From Cliona cf. orientalis (Eukaryota > Porifera > Demospongiae > Clionaida > Clionaidae), in NCBI GenBank assembly GCA_963930775.1, contig OZ005704.1:4650001-4714000 (forward strand): a stretch of DNA of 64,000 nucleotides, read 5' to 3'. Each line of letters opens with the position of its first letter. Within the stretch, counting starts at the first letter, position 1. A model generated the notes under the pieces. The model worked only from the letters and a program-made list of their open reading frames with translations. It did not search any database and was not told the DNA's origin. The position numbers and the translations under genes were made by a program. Below are positions 1 through 10,813 of this stretch, piece by piece.

Positions 1-424
1 TTGCTTAAAAGCTGTCAGTTGACAGATCTCTTATCAATACGGTATTTTTTTGTCGTCCACAGTAGTGCTTTATCATAACTGGCTGCGATTGTAGGAGGGG
101 CATGGTCAACCACTAACCCCTGAACTAAGGACACCTTGCTACAGCGGACAAAATCTTTGGTCCCAATGGTGTCCACTTTAGAGGGATTTCACTGTATACA
201 TAGACTGTCTACATGGAATAGTATAACTAGAGTGCACTTCCACTAGCTTTATGCATCCACCTGTGCAGTTACTTTTGATAACTTGCATCCAGCTAAACAA
301 TTACCTAGAGATGCCACTGCTTAATGTGTAGTATGTATTATACACTGAGGTATGTGATGCTGGTATGAGGGCTTATGAGGGTTCTGCATGCTATTGATCA
401 AGTAACTCCCCTCTTTCCCAACAG

Positions 425-636
425 GCTGTATATTTGGGTCTTCTGAGGTTGCAGTGATGGAGCGAGCCATAACAAAGGATAGGTTCAAGGAGACTAAGCA
501 GCTTCCCAACTGGACTTCCTGTGACCCCACTCAGAGAGAACAATTGAGAGTAGTTCCAACTAGAAAGCTGCTGCCATCAGCGCCAACATCTTCCTATTCA
601 AGGGCATCTCTTTCCACTCACAGCTCAAAGAATTGA
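425..636 (+). CDS. Terminal exon of an unidentified protein (partial gene)
   Basis: The last 3' exon of a gene that enters from the left edge. A pyrimidine-rich tract ending in CCCAACAG stops at 424. The exon is open in the frame beginning TGT at 427 and ends at TGA 634-636, giving about 70 residues (CIFGSSEVAVMERAITKD...). The segment is hydrophilic, rich in Ser/Thr/Lys/Arg, with no membrane segment or motif I recognise. AT-rich 3' DNA with AATAATAA follows and could supply the polyadenylation signal. An in-frame ATG at 457 exists, but the strong upstream acceptor argues for an internal reading rather than a start. The family is unknown. The product would need the upstream exons, which lie outside the window. 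Confidence 0.55.
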
Positions 637-2445
637 GCTGCCATTGTATACTGCATTGCTAACCAATAATAATTATTAGTGTGTACATATGTGTATTGTA
701 ACTATCTGTATCAATTTAAAATTTTGTTGTACATTGTATTGATCACCAATAATATCCTCCTAAATCTGGCTCATCCTCAAGTCCCACTTGCATAGGCTAT
801 CAGTCAAAGGGAGCAGTGTAGCAATGTGGTGTTACTGATCATGAGTGCTTCTTTAATACAAATATTTGCACCAACAAAAAATCTTCCCAATGTAGTATGC
901 ATGGTACTGGGATATTCCATTTACAAAGTGTGAAGTTGTATAGGGAAACCATGTGTTTGCAAGATTTCAGCAACAGCATCTGAAGTGTTAGGACTTGCGA
1001 CAGGTAACAATTTGCTCCATGGTGCTCGCCCCACCAGGGGCTTTTAAATATACTTTAGGATTTCAAATTTTGTAGTAGTTTCATGCAATAAGCATAATAT
1101 ATTATTTATTTGAATAAAAGAACACGTAAGTGTTGTAGATTTTTAGGCTCAAACTATCCCTAGCTAGACTCTGTTAAAAGAATGCCACATAGAAGTACAA
1201 ACTCCGTTGCTTGTCAAGAACTCGGCACTCGTCTTTGGCCATCACTTGCAAATCAATTCATTGTTTCTCACCCCCATAGTAAAATTGTTTGCTATTCTCA
1301 GTTTTAAAAAAAGTCTGTGGACCTATAATTCCTAATCAGGCATTGTTAATAGAAACCAATATTGTCAAATCAGTTTACCATGTGCTTGGGTTCAAAAGTG
1401 GGTACCACCTGATGAAAGTCATGACATTGTTAAACAGCTACTTGTATTAATTTTTTGTGTGCCCTAAAATTCTCAATAATAATAATTAATGTAGCTTTAC
1501 ACACATGCACCTATAATATACTCAAAGTTGTAACATGTTGTGCTATCTCTGTATCCTATGTCGATCTATTCTTGACATGAAGTATTAAGAAAAAACAACA
1601 ACAATTATACTACAATCTGATTGGTCATTTGCAGGTTATGTGTGCAGAACCCCTACAACTGGGCTATTACAGTGCTTTACTATTATTATGATCTAAACTT
1701 GTTAGACACGGTTTCCACATGATTCAGAAGACATCAGGGCTCCCAGAGCCTTAAATCACGTAGAAACCTAGCTCCAAAACAGTGCATAACTAATAATTAT
1801 TTTATTAAATTACCCCTAACCATGAGCCCTGACACAAGTTTGATGTGTAATGGTTGTCAAAACCAAAAGTTGAAGCTGCTACTTTTGGAAATTGATTGAA
1901 TTCAGTGTTTATAAACAAGCTCAGCGATAGTCTTCCACAATAGCTGTTGAAATGAAACATTATAATTGTGCTAGGTACCAGGTCTAAGTTTCTCCAGTGT
2001 AATTTTGTGCAAAAGGAGTGCATATAACAGCGTGAGTAGGTTTGTGCAAAGGTGAAATAGAGAGTTGTTAAAACTAATTATTGTTGTACCATAACTGTGA
2101 TAGTGAGTTCAGGGTACAATAATATCATACCTATGTACATACACAGGGGTAAAAAGCATGTTGTGGTTATTTGTATTGTAAACATAGTAGTAGCAAAAAA
2201 TCACTTCTTTTGCATAATAATAAAAGCTTGTGCTTCATAAGCCCATGACAATAATATTATTATCTTGGCAGTGGTGTAACTAACAGTGCAAACATAATTT
2301 TTGTGAAAACATAATTTTACAATTTTAAGTTAACAGTAAAGTTTATTCTCTTAAAGTCTTGTGTTACCACTACAGTAACACAGGTCGATGTCACTAACTG
2401 ATATTATGCCCATGCAATGATGGCTTGTAACATCTTGTATGCTGT
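637..2445. other. Intergenic, AT-rich, with one decayed inverted-repeat element
   Basis: No gene supported. The only structure I see is a short copy (about 1701-1790) of the GTTAGACACTG inverted-repeat family, described separately. The rest is AT-rich DNA with AATAAT runs. It separates the 3' ends of the first + strand gene and the minus-strand gene ending at 2446, so it is a convergent 3' region. Confidence 0.6.
1701..1790. mobile_element. MITE family C (GTTAGACACTG termini), short decayed copy
   Basis: Starts with GTTAGACACGGTTTCCACAT and ends with an inverted counterpart around TCACGTAGAAACC...CAGTGCATAAC. The same termini, better preserved, occur at 7707-7846 and 58272-58406, so this is the most eroded of three copies. 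The flanking ATTATGATCTAAACTT is also shared with the 7.7-kb copy, so the true element may begin up to about 85 bp earlier. Confidence 0.6.
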
Positions 2446-4302
2446 CTAATAGGTACCATATGATTTGTAGCCAGAAGCGCTGTTCTGCAAAGCATTGTAG
2501 TCCGAACGTGTGCTTCCAGAAACCGAGTAAGACCTTTGATAATCAGTAGCGTCCAGAATGTTGTCTTCAGGAGATGGTTGCTGCTGCAATAAGTCCTTAA
2601 TATACCCTTTTATTTTATTGGTGATTCGGTGAGGGGTAGCCCAGCTGATGAATAGACCAATTATGTAGCAGACTGGTACAGCTGCCGCTACAATTACTGC
2701 CCATATAAAGAAATTATTAAACTGAGTTTCACCAGGTGAAAGAGCGTATGCTGTTGCTGCAAAGTACCCATACACTAGGATTATGAAAAAGAAAACATCC
2801 AGTTTATTATAAAGTGAAGATTTGTATGGTTGAAAAAGGGCAACAAGCAGTGCTCCTATCAGCATCACAGCAGAATTAAATGGATAGTAGAAACGGCTGA
2901 GAGTTAAGGAGAAAACCAAAAGGTTAATGATTCGTATTGAGAGGTATATTGCGGCAAAGTATCGACAATCAATTGGCTTTGTTCGAAAGTTACTGAGGAA
3001 TGTATCCATAAACGTATGTAATGCTTGAAAATTCCATGAGGTGAACTGATTCAAGAGCTTATGGAAGCAACGGCACGGGTAGAAATAGAGCAGCATCAAG
3101 GGAACAGCATTGAATAGAGTCATCATAAATATTGCTAGCACAGCAAAGGGTTTATGCTCTTTACTGAATGTTTCAATGCTCCCATTGTGATAAAGAAACG
3201 ATGGGTGCTGTTTATTTCCATTTATATCATAGCTACTAGTAGGTAGGAGTAGATCAAATGATGTGTTGAGAATTTTGACATAGCTGAGAAGAATAAATGT
3301 AGCAAATACACTGATCAAGGATTGTTTTATGTTCCATTCTTTACGGAAATGGAAACAGCATTTATGAAGGGGACTCAGCAATCGCTGAACTACAAACACG
3401 TGGCTGTGAATTTGGATAAATATGTAGGTGAGCAGTATTAGGAGAAGTGGATAAGTGGCAACTAGGTAGTCAAGAGCCACAACACTTAGTGAATCCATTC
3501 GAGGATGAATGCAAAATGGATGATATAGAGCACGAAAGAAGTCTAAATTCCAAATTGAAAACATAGAAATTCCCAATTTTGCCAGTTTACTTTGCAACTT
3601 ATGACCTAGTATGTAACTATTTTGTAAAGTATACACATAACGAACATGAGTTGGCATGGCAACCACTTGATTTACAAGAATGTAGCACTGCAGCTTTGGA
3701 GCAAAAGCCGAAATCCTAAATGCAAGGACAAGCAAATAAAAGATGGTCAGTGGCAGAAAGGCAGCTACTACATACCTCAGCCAGTAACACTTATTGTGTT
3801 TGCATCTAACACAGGCAATACTATAGGAATACACAGGAGGAGCGTGATTAGGGATGCAGTTACCACAAAACTGACCTGTTCTCTTCTGATCACTACAAGT
3901 GAAATTGTCCAGTTCTGATAGCTGTTGAGGGATATCAATCATGTATTTCCAACTGCAAGAGTACAGGCAGTTGCCTATGATCGTTTTGTTGAGTACCTTG
4001 CTCTGTGACATGCAGTAGCAGGCTAATAGTTTCACGTCTTTTGTTGTCTTGTTACATTTAACCACACCACCGAGTGAATTTCCACACTCACAATTTGGAC
4101 AGTTGATCCTATTTGGTTCAGGCTCGGGTTCAGATTCCAGTGGATAATAATCATTGGCAAGTATTATCGGCACTGTTTTCGTCCATGGAGGGCAGTCCTT
4201 ACATATCATCCCGGGATCATTGAGTTCTGAGTGTACTTCGAATTCATGATCGGCTATTGCAAGGACGAAACGTGAGAGTAGTATCAGTACTAGCCCTGTC
4301 AT
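2446..4302 (-). CDS. Multi-pass membrane protein with Cys-rich ectodomain (tandem paralogue 1)
   Basis: Single uninterrupted 618-aa reading frame. Residues 1-16 look like a signal peptide. Residues about 35-165 form a Cys-rich ectodomain with N-glycosylation sites, an EPEPEP stretch and the block RTGQFCGNCIPNHAPP. From about 176 on there are roughly nine hydrophobic helices: 176-197, 205-222, 260-287, 318-340, 383-408, 455-475, 485-505, 512-533, 545-567. A hydrophilic Ser/Tyr-rich C-tail follows. About half the sequence matches the neighbour at 4615-6363, including SIWNLDFFRA.YHPFCIHP and NKLD; the membrane half also matches the C-terminal half of the 49.3-kb gene. I do not recognise a named family; a receptor or channel role at the plasma membrane is inference. 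TGCGCATGCG lies about 35-45 bp upstream of the ATG. Confidence 0.85.
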   Translation of the reverse strand: MTGLVLILLSRFVLAIADHEFEVHSELNDPGMICKDCPPWTKTVPIILANDYYPLESEPEPEPNRINCPNCECGNSLGGVVKCNKTTKDVKLLACYCMSQSKVLNKTIIGNCLYSCSWKYMIDIPQQLSELDNFTCSDQKRTGQFCGNCIPNHAPPVYSYSIACVRCKHNKCYWLRYVVAAFLPLTIFYLLVLAFRISAFAPKLQCYILVNQVVAMPTHVRYVYTLQNSYILGHKLQSKLAKLGISMFSIWNLDFFRALYHPFCIHPRMDSLSVVALDYLVATYPLLLILLTYIFIQIHSHVFVVQRLLSPLHKCCFHFRKEWNIKQSLISVFATFILLSYVKILNTSFDLLLPTSSYDINGNKQHPSFLYHNGSIETFSKEHKPFAVLAIFMMTLFNAVPLMLLYFYPCRCFHKLLNQFTSWNFQALHTFMDTFLSNFRTKPIDCRYFAAIYLSIRIINLLVFSLTLSRFYYPFNSAVMLIGALLVALFQPYKSSLYNKLDVFFFIILVYGYFAATAYALSPGETQFNNFFIWAVIVAAAVPVCYIIGLFISWATPHRITNKIKGYIKDLLQQQPSPEDNILDATDYQRSYSVSGSTRSDYNALQNSASGYKSYGTY

Positions 4303-4614
4303 CGTGCTCGTCTACAGCAGTTTTGATCTCTCGACTGCGCATGCGTAGTATTAAATTTGACGACCATTACCAATATTGAATTTGCGCATGGTGCAACGTA
4401 AACAGTTACCAGGACTCGCTCGAGAGTACGGGATTCAGTCAAACCTCCTGATTTTATGGAATTGTAGCTAATTTAATTACTACTATTTAATATACTGCTG
4501 CACCTATTGTGGTGTGTTATATCAAATCAAATAATAATAAATAATAATAATAAATAATAAATAATAAACAAACATTGTGATCTACACTATAAGCCTCTAG
4601 TCACCAATTGCAAC
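4303..4614. other. Spacer between tandem paralogues
   Basis: This 312-bp spacer separates the 3' end of the upstream gene (stop near 4615) from the start at 4302. It holds an (AATAAT)n-like tract at about 4525-4570, which could serve as polyadenylation signals, a GACGACCATTACCA sequence near 4358-4371, and the NRF1-like palindrome. Confidence 0.5.
4336..4345. promoter_or_regulatory. NRF1-like palindrome upstream of the 2446-4302 gene
   Basis: TGCGCATGCG lies 34-43 bp 5' of the minus-strand start codon at 4302. It matches the metazoan NRF1 core (GCGCATGCGC), a known promoter element. A regulatory role is inferred from position and sequence only. Confidence 0.4.
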
Positions 4615-6363
4615 TTAATAAGGGAGCAGTTTTGTTGTGTCCGTTGGTTGAGAGTCTCCTAAGGGATATATGGATTCAAGGAAGTCATCTACTGCTATTT
4701 GTTGCTCTTTCTGGTAGAGCTGCTTAACTCTTAACTTAATCAGTTGCTTGACTCGAAGAGGAATTGCCCAGTAGAGAATAAGACTGGTAACATAACAGAG
4801 CAGAGCAATAGACATTGCAGACATCATCACAATGAAAGTATTGTTAAATTTTTCGGACGGTGACAGTGCATAGGCAGTTGCAGGAATATAGGCACAAGCA
4901 AGCAGTATAAACAAACACGTATCGAGTTTATTGTAAATTGAATGTTTGTAAGGCTGAATAATTGTCACAAGAAAAGCAATGAACAGACTAAAAACAGCTG
5001 CAAAGGGGTAGTAAAAGCGGCTGAGTGTGGACGAGAAGATTCCAAGGTTGATGATTCTAACGAAAAGGTACACAACTGAGAACCATCTATAGTCTAGAGG
5101 CTTTGTTCGATAGCCACTGTGAAATATGTCCATGAATATGTGTAGTGTGTGACTGTGGTATTTGCAAGAATGAATTAGTTTTTGAAAGCAACGACAGGGA
5201 TAAAGGCAGAGCAGAATCAGTGGGGAAACATTGAAGACAAGGGCCATTAAGCACGCTAGTATTGCAAATGGTATGTGTTCATGTTTGAACACTTGTATGG
5301 TTCCACTATAGTATAAAAAAGCAGTAGTTCTTTTACCATCAACATCATAGAGGGTTGTTGGGAGTAGCAGATCAAATGATACGTTCAGAACTTTGACATA
5401 GCTGAGTACTAGAAATGTTGCAAAGGCATCGGTCAATGATCGATGAATTTTCCATTCTCTTCGAAAATAAAAGCAACATTTGTGGAGTGGTTTTGAAAAC
5501 TGCCTAATCACTGAAAATTTATCACAGAATTTGATACAGCAGTAGGTAACAAAGATTAAAAAGAGGGGGTACATTGCTGTGAGATAATCCAGAGCTAAGA
5601 CTCCTAGTATGCCAATACTAGGATGAATGCAAAACGGATGATAAACTGCACGAAAGAAATCCAAATTCCAAATGGAGAACAGTGATAACCCAACATTAAC
5701 AATCTTACTGTTCTGTGAATTAGTTCCCATGTTCTGCTCTAATGTATACAAGTATCGTAGGTGACCAGGCATAGCAACAATTTGAGATACTAATATGAAG
5801 CATCTCAATTGTGGTGAAAATGCTGAAATTCTGAAAGCAATAATAATGACGTAAAATACTGTCAAGGGAAGGAACGCTACTGCTATGTATAATAGCCAAT
5901 TTTTAGAATATTTAGTGCACTTGACACAGCCGATACTGTAGGAGTAGACAGGAGGAGCGTGATTGTCAATGCAGTCTCCACAGAGTTGACCAGTTCGTTT
6001 AAGTGGAGAGCATGTCTTTTTGTCTAGTGCTGATGTAGCGTTTGGCAATATTGTCCAATATTTCCAAGTGCATGTATACAGACAGTTACCAACAACTGTT
6101 TTATTTAGCAACTCACTCTCTGTCATGCAGTAACAAGCCAGTAGTCTCACACTACTGTCAAGCCTGCTGCAGTTGACTACTCCACGCAGAGTCGTTCCAC
6201 ACATGCAGGACATGGTTATCTCGTTCCATTGCTGCCAAGTAGGGCACTGAGTAGTATGAGAATCACCAGGGACTGGAGACTGTTTCAAGTCTGTTGTCAG
6301 ACCACCAACAGAGTAAGCTATGGTCATAAAATTTAATAACACTTGTTTAAGACTTGCCATCAT
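4615..6363 (-). CDS. Multi-pass membrane protein with Cys-rich ectodomain (tandem paralogue 2)
   Basis: Single 582-aa reading frame, a tandem duplicate of the gene at 2446-4302. It has an N-terminal hydrophobic signal (residues about 5-21) and a Cys-rich ectodomain with the order CMCG...GVVNCSR...LLACYCMTESELLNKTVVGNCLY...RTGQLCGDCIDNHAPP. About nine hydrophobic helices follow, starting at KNWLLYIAVAFLPLTVFY. The loops FSIWNLDFFRAVYHPFCIHP, LSRFYYPF and QPYK.S.YNKLD are shared with the paralogue. The ectodomain lacks the acidic EPEPEP insertion and the C-tail is shorter. Both start with ATG and lack introns, unlike the other genes here, which would fit local duplication of an intronless ancestor. 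The upstream in-frame codons include ATGATG; I take the first. The biochemical role is unknown. Confidence 0.85.
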   Translation of the reverse strand: MMASLKQVLLNFMTIAYSVGGLTTDLKQSPVPGDSHTTQCPTWQQWNEITMSCMCGTTLRGVVNCSRLDSSVRLLACYCMTESELLNKTVVGNCLYTCTWKYWTILPNATSALDKKTCSPLKRTGQLCGDCIDNHAPPVYSYSIGCVKCTKYSKNWLLYIAVAFLPLTVFYVIIIAFRISAFSPQLRCFILVSQIVAMPGHLRYLYTLEQNMGTNSQNSKIVNVGLSLFSIWNLDFFRAVYHPFCIHPSIGILGVLALDYLTAMYPLFLIFVTYCCIKFCDKFSVIRQFSKPLHKCCFYFRREWKIHRSLTDAFATFLVLSYVKVLNVSFDLLLPTTLYDVDGKRTTAFLYYSGTIQVFKHEHIPFAILACLMALVFNVSPLILLCLYPCRCFQKLIHSCKYHSHTLHIFMDIFHSGYRTKPLDYRWFSVVYLFVRIINLGIFSSTLSRFYYPFAAVFSLFIAFLVTIIQPYKHSIYNKLDTCLFILLACAYIPATAYALSPSEKFNNTFIVMMSAMSIALLCYVTSLILYWAIPLRVKQLIKLRVKQLYQKEQQIAVDDFLESIYPLGDSQPTDTTKLLPY

Positions 6364-6493
6364 AATCAGCTATTCGGAGTCAGAAAGCCTTAAAGTTAGT
6401 GTATATACGACAGTCAATCAGTATCATGTATCAATGATCACAAGGCTATCACACTGACAGTCTTATTCTTTAATAGCTAGTATTCTGGTAACT

Positions 6494-6656
6494 ACCGTGT
6501 TTATGCTAATAGTAAAAATATAATTACGATTTTAAATTCCGCGCGATTTTCTGGTAAAGGTTGTCACGCGCTCCATTAAGATACACTATGAAGAATCCAA
6601 GAACGCTAATTTTCTTGCGCTAATAAGATCATGCGTTTTATTAGCATAAACATGGT
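6494..6656. mobile_element. MITE family B (ACCGTGTTTATGC termini)
   Basis: Inverted ends ACCGTGTTTATGCTAAT (6494) and TTAGCATAAACATGGT (ending 6656), about 163 bp, no coding capacity. The interior holds GGTAAAGGTTGTCA at 6553-6566. Related copies are at 14264-14432 and 29464-29612. Confidence 0.7.
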
Positions 6657-7358
6657 GTAGCTGACTGCGTGCAATTACACTGAAAGTGAATCATAATCTA
6701 TCCCATTGCTGAATTTAGCTTTGCATAGACGGTTTATTATTGATTGTAAAACTGTGGAAAGCAAAGCTAGATTCAGTTCCAGTCCTTGCCATGATATTTT
6801 TGTATACACAACATAGACCACTTTCCCAAGAATACCAAGTATACAGATTATTATGACGTGTTTATTAATTTTTCTGAACATTGTGCATGGGCAAAAATAA
6901 TATAAAATTAATCATATACTGAAACTGAGTCAACTGTAGCCACAAACTTCTTACTGGTATACATGACAACATTATAGTATGCAAAAGAGCCTGTGATATA
7001 AAAATATGATACCGTAATACTTTAAGCACACAGTGGAGGGCTTGCTTTAATTCGCTTGCCCCAGGGCTCATGTATCTTCCATCATACCTGGATACATGCC
7101 ATAGAGTGCTGTGTTAGACTAAGTCATTTAGTACTAGAAAGATATAATATTATAGTGGCTATAATATTGTGGGATAGGGGTATATAGGTAAATTATGCTG
7201 GCATAATTTTGAGCATAATAGGTGTGTGTAGGCATTTGAGAATTAGGCAAGCATTATAGGCATCAACTGGCATAATTTAAGAATTTTAGGGCACACAATT
7301 GCAACTAGCTGTTAATTGACCTTTATCACAGCACCTGGACTACATATTATGCCATCAG

Positions 7359-7937
7359 GGTTCTATCCATAGGGGGGGGCAGGGGGGAAGCTTCCCCCCC
7401 AGAGCACCCAGCTTCTCCCCCAAAGAAGAGTAGCAAGATAAAAAAAGTGAGAGGGAGAGAGAGGGAGGAGGTGGGGAACGTATACTATTTGAGATATATG
7501 TAAATAGCATCCTTCTGAATTATGTCAAAGAGTATACATGTTATACCTAAAACCCACAAATACCAATTACAATGTAGATCATAGCTGCAACATGTACAAA
7601 TACTGCAATTTGATTGGCTACTGACAGGTATCTATATCTCATAGTCACCTACAAGTTTTGCCCTCTGGCTCTAGCAATACAAAGCTATATATTATGATCT
7701 AAACTTGTTAGACACTGTTTAGTCGGTTTTTATATGATTTAGAAGACCTCAGGGCTCTCATAGAAGCCTCGCTTCGCTCGGGATTCTATATTATGGAGTC
7801 CTTCAGTGTTCTAAATGACACAGAAACCTCCTAACCAGTGTCTAACTAATATTTAATGGTTTGGAGGAGGGGACTGTGCGTGAAAGTGCCACGCCCCCTT
7901 CCACCCCAAACCAAAATTTCTAGATAGAACCCTGTAT
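7359..7937. mobile_element. Inverted-repeat element nested in the 7168-8215 element
   Basis: Ends CAGGGTTCTATCCATAG (7359) and inverted TCTAGATAGAACCCTG (to 7936). Inner C-rich tracts near both ends (GGCAGGGGGGAAGC; CCACGCCCCCTTCCACCCC). It contains the family C MITE at 7707-7846. The terminal match is short, so its boundaries are approximate. Confidence 0.35.
7707..7846. mobile_element. MITE family C, copy with long inverted termini
   Basis: Termini GTTAGACACTGTTTAGTCGG and inverted CCTAACCAGTGTCTAAC, about 140 bp. The interior has GCCTCGCTTCGCTCGGGATTC, almost identical to the 58.3-kb copy. No coding capacity. Confidence 0.75.
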
Positions 7938-8400
7938 GGACTCGTAAAGGGTTGATTAATCAGCTGGTACCCACTTTCGAATCCAAACACATGTAAAATT
8001 GAAATGGTAGCTGCACTCTATGATAGTGTAACTGAGTTTCCTTATGTCTCATATCGGTTTTTGTTAACATTATTGGTTCAACTCGAGCATAATGGATAAT
8101 GTATTGGAAATTATAGGTGCACTTCTTGAGCATTATTAGAGTTTTTTTGAGCACTTTTGAGAATAGCATTATAGGCCAAAAAATTAGCATAATTTACCTA
8201 CCCCTATTGTGGGAAACCAGGAAACTATAGCTCTGATAGTGAGCTACTCAACTGATAGTAGCCATTTGTACGTATCCAGAGTTTAGTTACTTATAATGGA
8301 AGTGGAACCATGGTGGAACGTTCCTACAGATGTTTAGGCCACTCCAATATGATTCACTGTTTACCCTTTCATCAGGCACGCGGTTCATTAGAGCACCTTT

Positions 8401-8411
8401 TGCGCATGCGC
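8401..8411. promoter_or_regulatory. NRF1-like palindrome (family D hairpin remnant) upstream of 8477
   Basis: TGCGCATGCGC followed by GCGGGGTAAC, 66 bp 5' of the ATG at 8477. The wider string is the terminal hairpin of the family D element (compare 19655-19680 and 55390-55415), so a transposon end appears to lie in this promoter. Function is inferred. Confidence 0.4.
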
Positions 8412-8476
8412 GCGGGGTAACAACTATCGTCAGGCCTCATTATTTTTTTCACAACCAAAGACTTTTCGATCGAATA

Positions 8477-10813
8477 ATGACGATTTATCAGCTACCAGTA
8501 GCCATATGCATCTTATTGTTTGCTTTCTTCGAACGGAGTAGTTGCAACTGTCCAGTCTATGGCTGCACATCATTCCATTCCTTCACGACACCAACGCAGT
8601 ACTTTAACTCGTCAGCGCGACCTAGATTGCTGTGGGAGTTCGTGCACGAGCAACTGAGGCCAACAGGAGCGGGATGTGTAACTAATGGAGGAAGAGTGCT
8701 TTGTCCAATGATCATTAGTGGGCAAGAAAAGTAAGCAGTATTGATATTGGATGCAATTATTATCATTAATTCCACTTGTGTACATGTGTATGCAGCTCAT
8801 TTCACAAAATTCCATAATATTATTTCTCTTAATAATCTTCAGTAGCATAGCTCTGTGATCTATAGGAACATAGAAATTAGAAATTTTCCTAGCTAGTAAT
8901 GATTGATGTTACTGATTTTTTTCTCTCAAACCATTTTATGCAATTGCATCAGTACAGCCTAATAGCAACTAAAATTTAGGCCAGCCACAAAAATAAACAT
9001 AAGTAGGTGTCCTAGTTCACTGAATTGCTGGGGCTGGTCCAACGATATCGATGAATATCTAGATCTCTGGCTGGTACATTAAATAATCCAATATCATGAT
9101 TCTATGATAATTTCACTGGTCACAAGGTACATACACTTAGCTATAATACACTTGTTCGTTGTTGGTTGTGTACTACTACTATTATATGGTGCGTGCAAAT
9201 CATGCCTGATCAAGGATTATCATTACCTCATATGTTGTGCTTGCTACAGAGCCATGTTGATCTCCTGGGATGTTCTTATGAATGGAAGATCATCATGGAA
9301 TGCAACCCTACAGAAAGCTGATCTGCCTCTTCCAGTTGTTGATATTACAGGAGAGGTAATAGCATCCAATGGCTACAAACTTTTTGGATTCATGGCTAAT
9401 GGAAAGCCATTTGGAAAGCCGATTGGTCTATACCCAATTCATGGGCACGTCATGGATCTATCTATCTCCTCAGGGCAATATTTGATTCTCCTCTATAAAT
9501 GCGGATTCTTCGTTGTTTATCTCACCAGTGAGTTGCACCCATAGTATAGTGCAATAGAACTGAATAAGATGAGAGTGAGTATAATCTATTGTATCATCCT
9601 GAGTGGCTATAATCTACATGACATTGTACTTGCATGGTAATATTGTGACAATATGAAGTAGATTCATATTCTAGTGGTAGCAATGGGATGCTGTGATATT
9701 GCTTCATTGTCCGAGTGAATCATACAGCTGCTCTATTATGCCTGCAGTCATACCAGAATACAATACCAATGTAATCATTGCCACACTGTACTTTCCTTAG
9801 ATGGAATACCTCATGCTAGCATCTGGCTCAACGACACGGTAGATGGTGTGAAAGGAACATTCATTCCACTTAACACTCCAGTAAGTAACTCCAGTTCCAG
9901 CGAGCGTCTCTACATATTAACAGTGTTCAGGCCATTTAAGTCACACCAAAATAACTCTTTCAGTCGAGAGCTGTACATGAGACTTTATGCCATCGATGTT
10001 ACGGGAGAAATGGCATACAGAATACAGATAATTTGGTACTATGATTTCGTTCTTCCATCTGCTTCAATTCCATACTCTAAGAGTCAAGTTATCAATTGTA
10101 CATTGTTTTACCCTCCTGATTCTTTGACTCCTGGCCGTAAAGATGATTCAGGGAATGTAACTATGCTGCCAGCTGACATATTGGTTCAAGGAAATACTGT
10201 ACTTGCTACTGTAAACTATGATGATACCAAATCTGGAGAGAGCCATTGTCTGTTTCTTGCTGTCTCTAATCTGGGTAAAAACTATTCTATCAACTTCTCA
10301 AAGGATACTGTTCAATACTGTCATGGTATGGCATACAATAGTGAAAAGTCAACCCTCTATGCTCACGACAATCATTTCCCAAGTAAACAGCTGCTGGTGT
10401 GGGTCCATGTATTTGACCCTATCATTGAAGGCTCTTCCTTACTACTCATGGATATGTACAGTGGAGACATCACTAAAAATATCAGCCTAAGTTCACTGAT
10501 GGGAAAAGCCAATGTTAATATCACTTCCCGAATGTTGATTGCATATCTGTATCTTGGTAACAGTACAAAAGACCATGTGCCTCCAACGGAGCAGCCTGGC
10601 ATCACACCAGTTCCACTGATTTTTGGAATCACTGATAGCTCTGGTGAAAGCAGTGTCATAGCAGTTGATTTGTCAGATATGAAAGTGCTTTGGACATTAC
10701 CTATACCCAAGGGTAGGAACGTCGTTGGGCAGATATGCACAGTGGACCGTCTGCGGGACTCCATGATGGTCTTTACTGACCAAATCGGAGTATATTTCTT
10801 TCAAATTTCGTAA
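8477..10813 (+). CDS. Secreted/lumenal protein, three exons, beta-propeller-like C-terminus
   Basis: Exons 8477-8730, 9250-9527 and 9801-10813 join in phase (2, then 1) through GTAAGC/CTACAG and GTGAGT/CCTTAG sites, giving 514 aa. I start at ATG 8477 because it opens a signal peptide (MTIYQLPVAICILLFAFFE); upstream in-frame sequence contains a transposon hairpin. The chain has many N-x-S/T sites and a few cysteines just after the signal (CNCPVYGC), and no later membrane helix. The C-terminal part contains repeated strand-like blocks such as VIAVDLSDMKVLWTLPIP and MMVFTDQIGVYFFQIS that resemble PQQ-type beta-propeller blades. I do not recognise the family; the propeller assignment is inference. 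A secretory or lumenal location follows from the signal peptide and glycosylation sites. Confidence 0.75.

Larger units (their letters stand above)
7168..8215. mobile_element. Inverted-repeat element hosting two further insertions
   Basis: The left end reads GGGATAGGGGTATATAGGTA then AATTATGCT. The right end carries the inverted AGCATAATTTACCTACCCC then TATTGTGGG. Both flanks just inside are rich in GCATAAT/TTGAGCA words. The 1-kb span has no credible ORF. Its middle is occupied by another inverted-repeat element, so the original element was shorter. Confidence 0.4.
6364..8476. other. Divergent intergenic region filled with nested inverted-repeat elements
   Basis: This lies between the minus-strand gene starting at 6363 and the + strand gene starting at 8477. 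It contains a family B MITE (6494-6656), an apparent 1-kb inverted-repeat element (about 7168-8215), a second inverted-repeat element inside it (about 7359-7937), and a family C MITE inside that (7707-7846). No coding exon is supported. Confidence 0.6.

Noticed and set aside
8330-8476. N-terminal extension of the secreted protein
   Set aside because: It would translate the family D hairpin and precede the signal peptide; ATG at 8477 is preferred.
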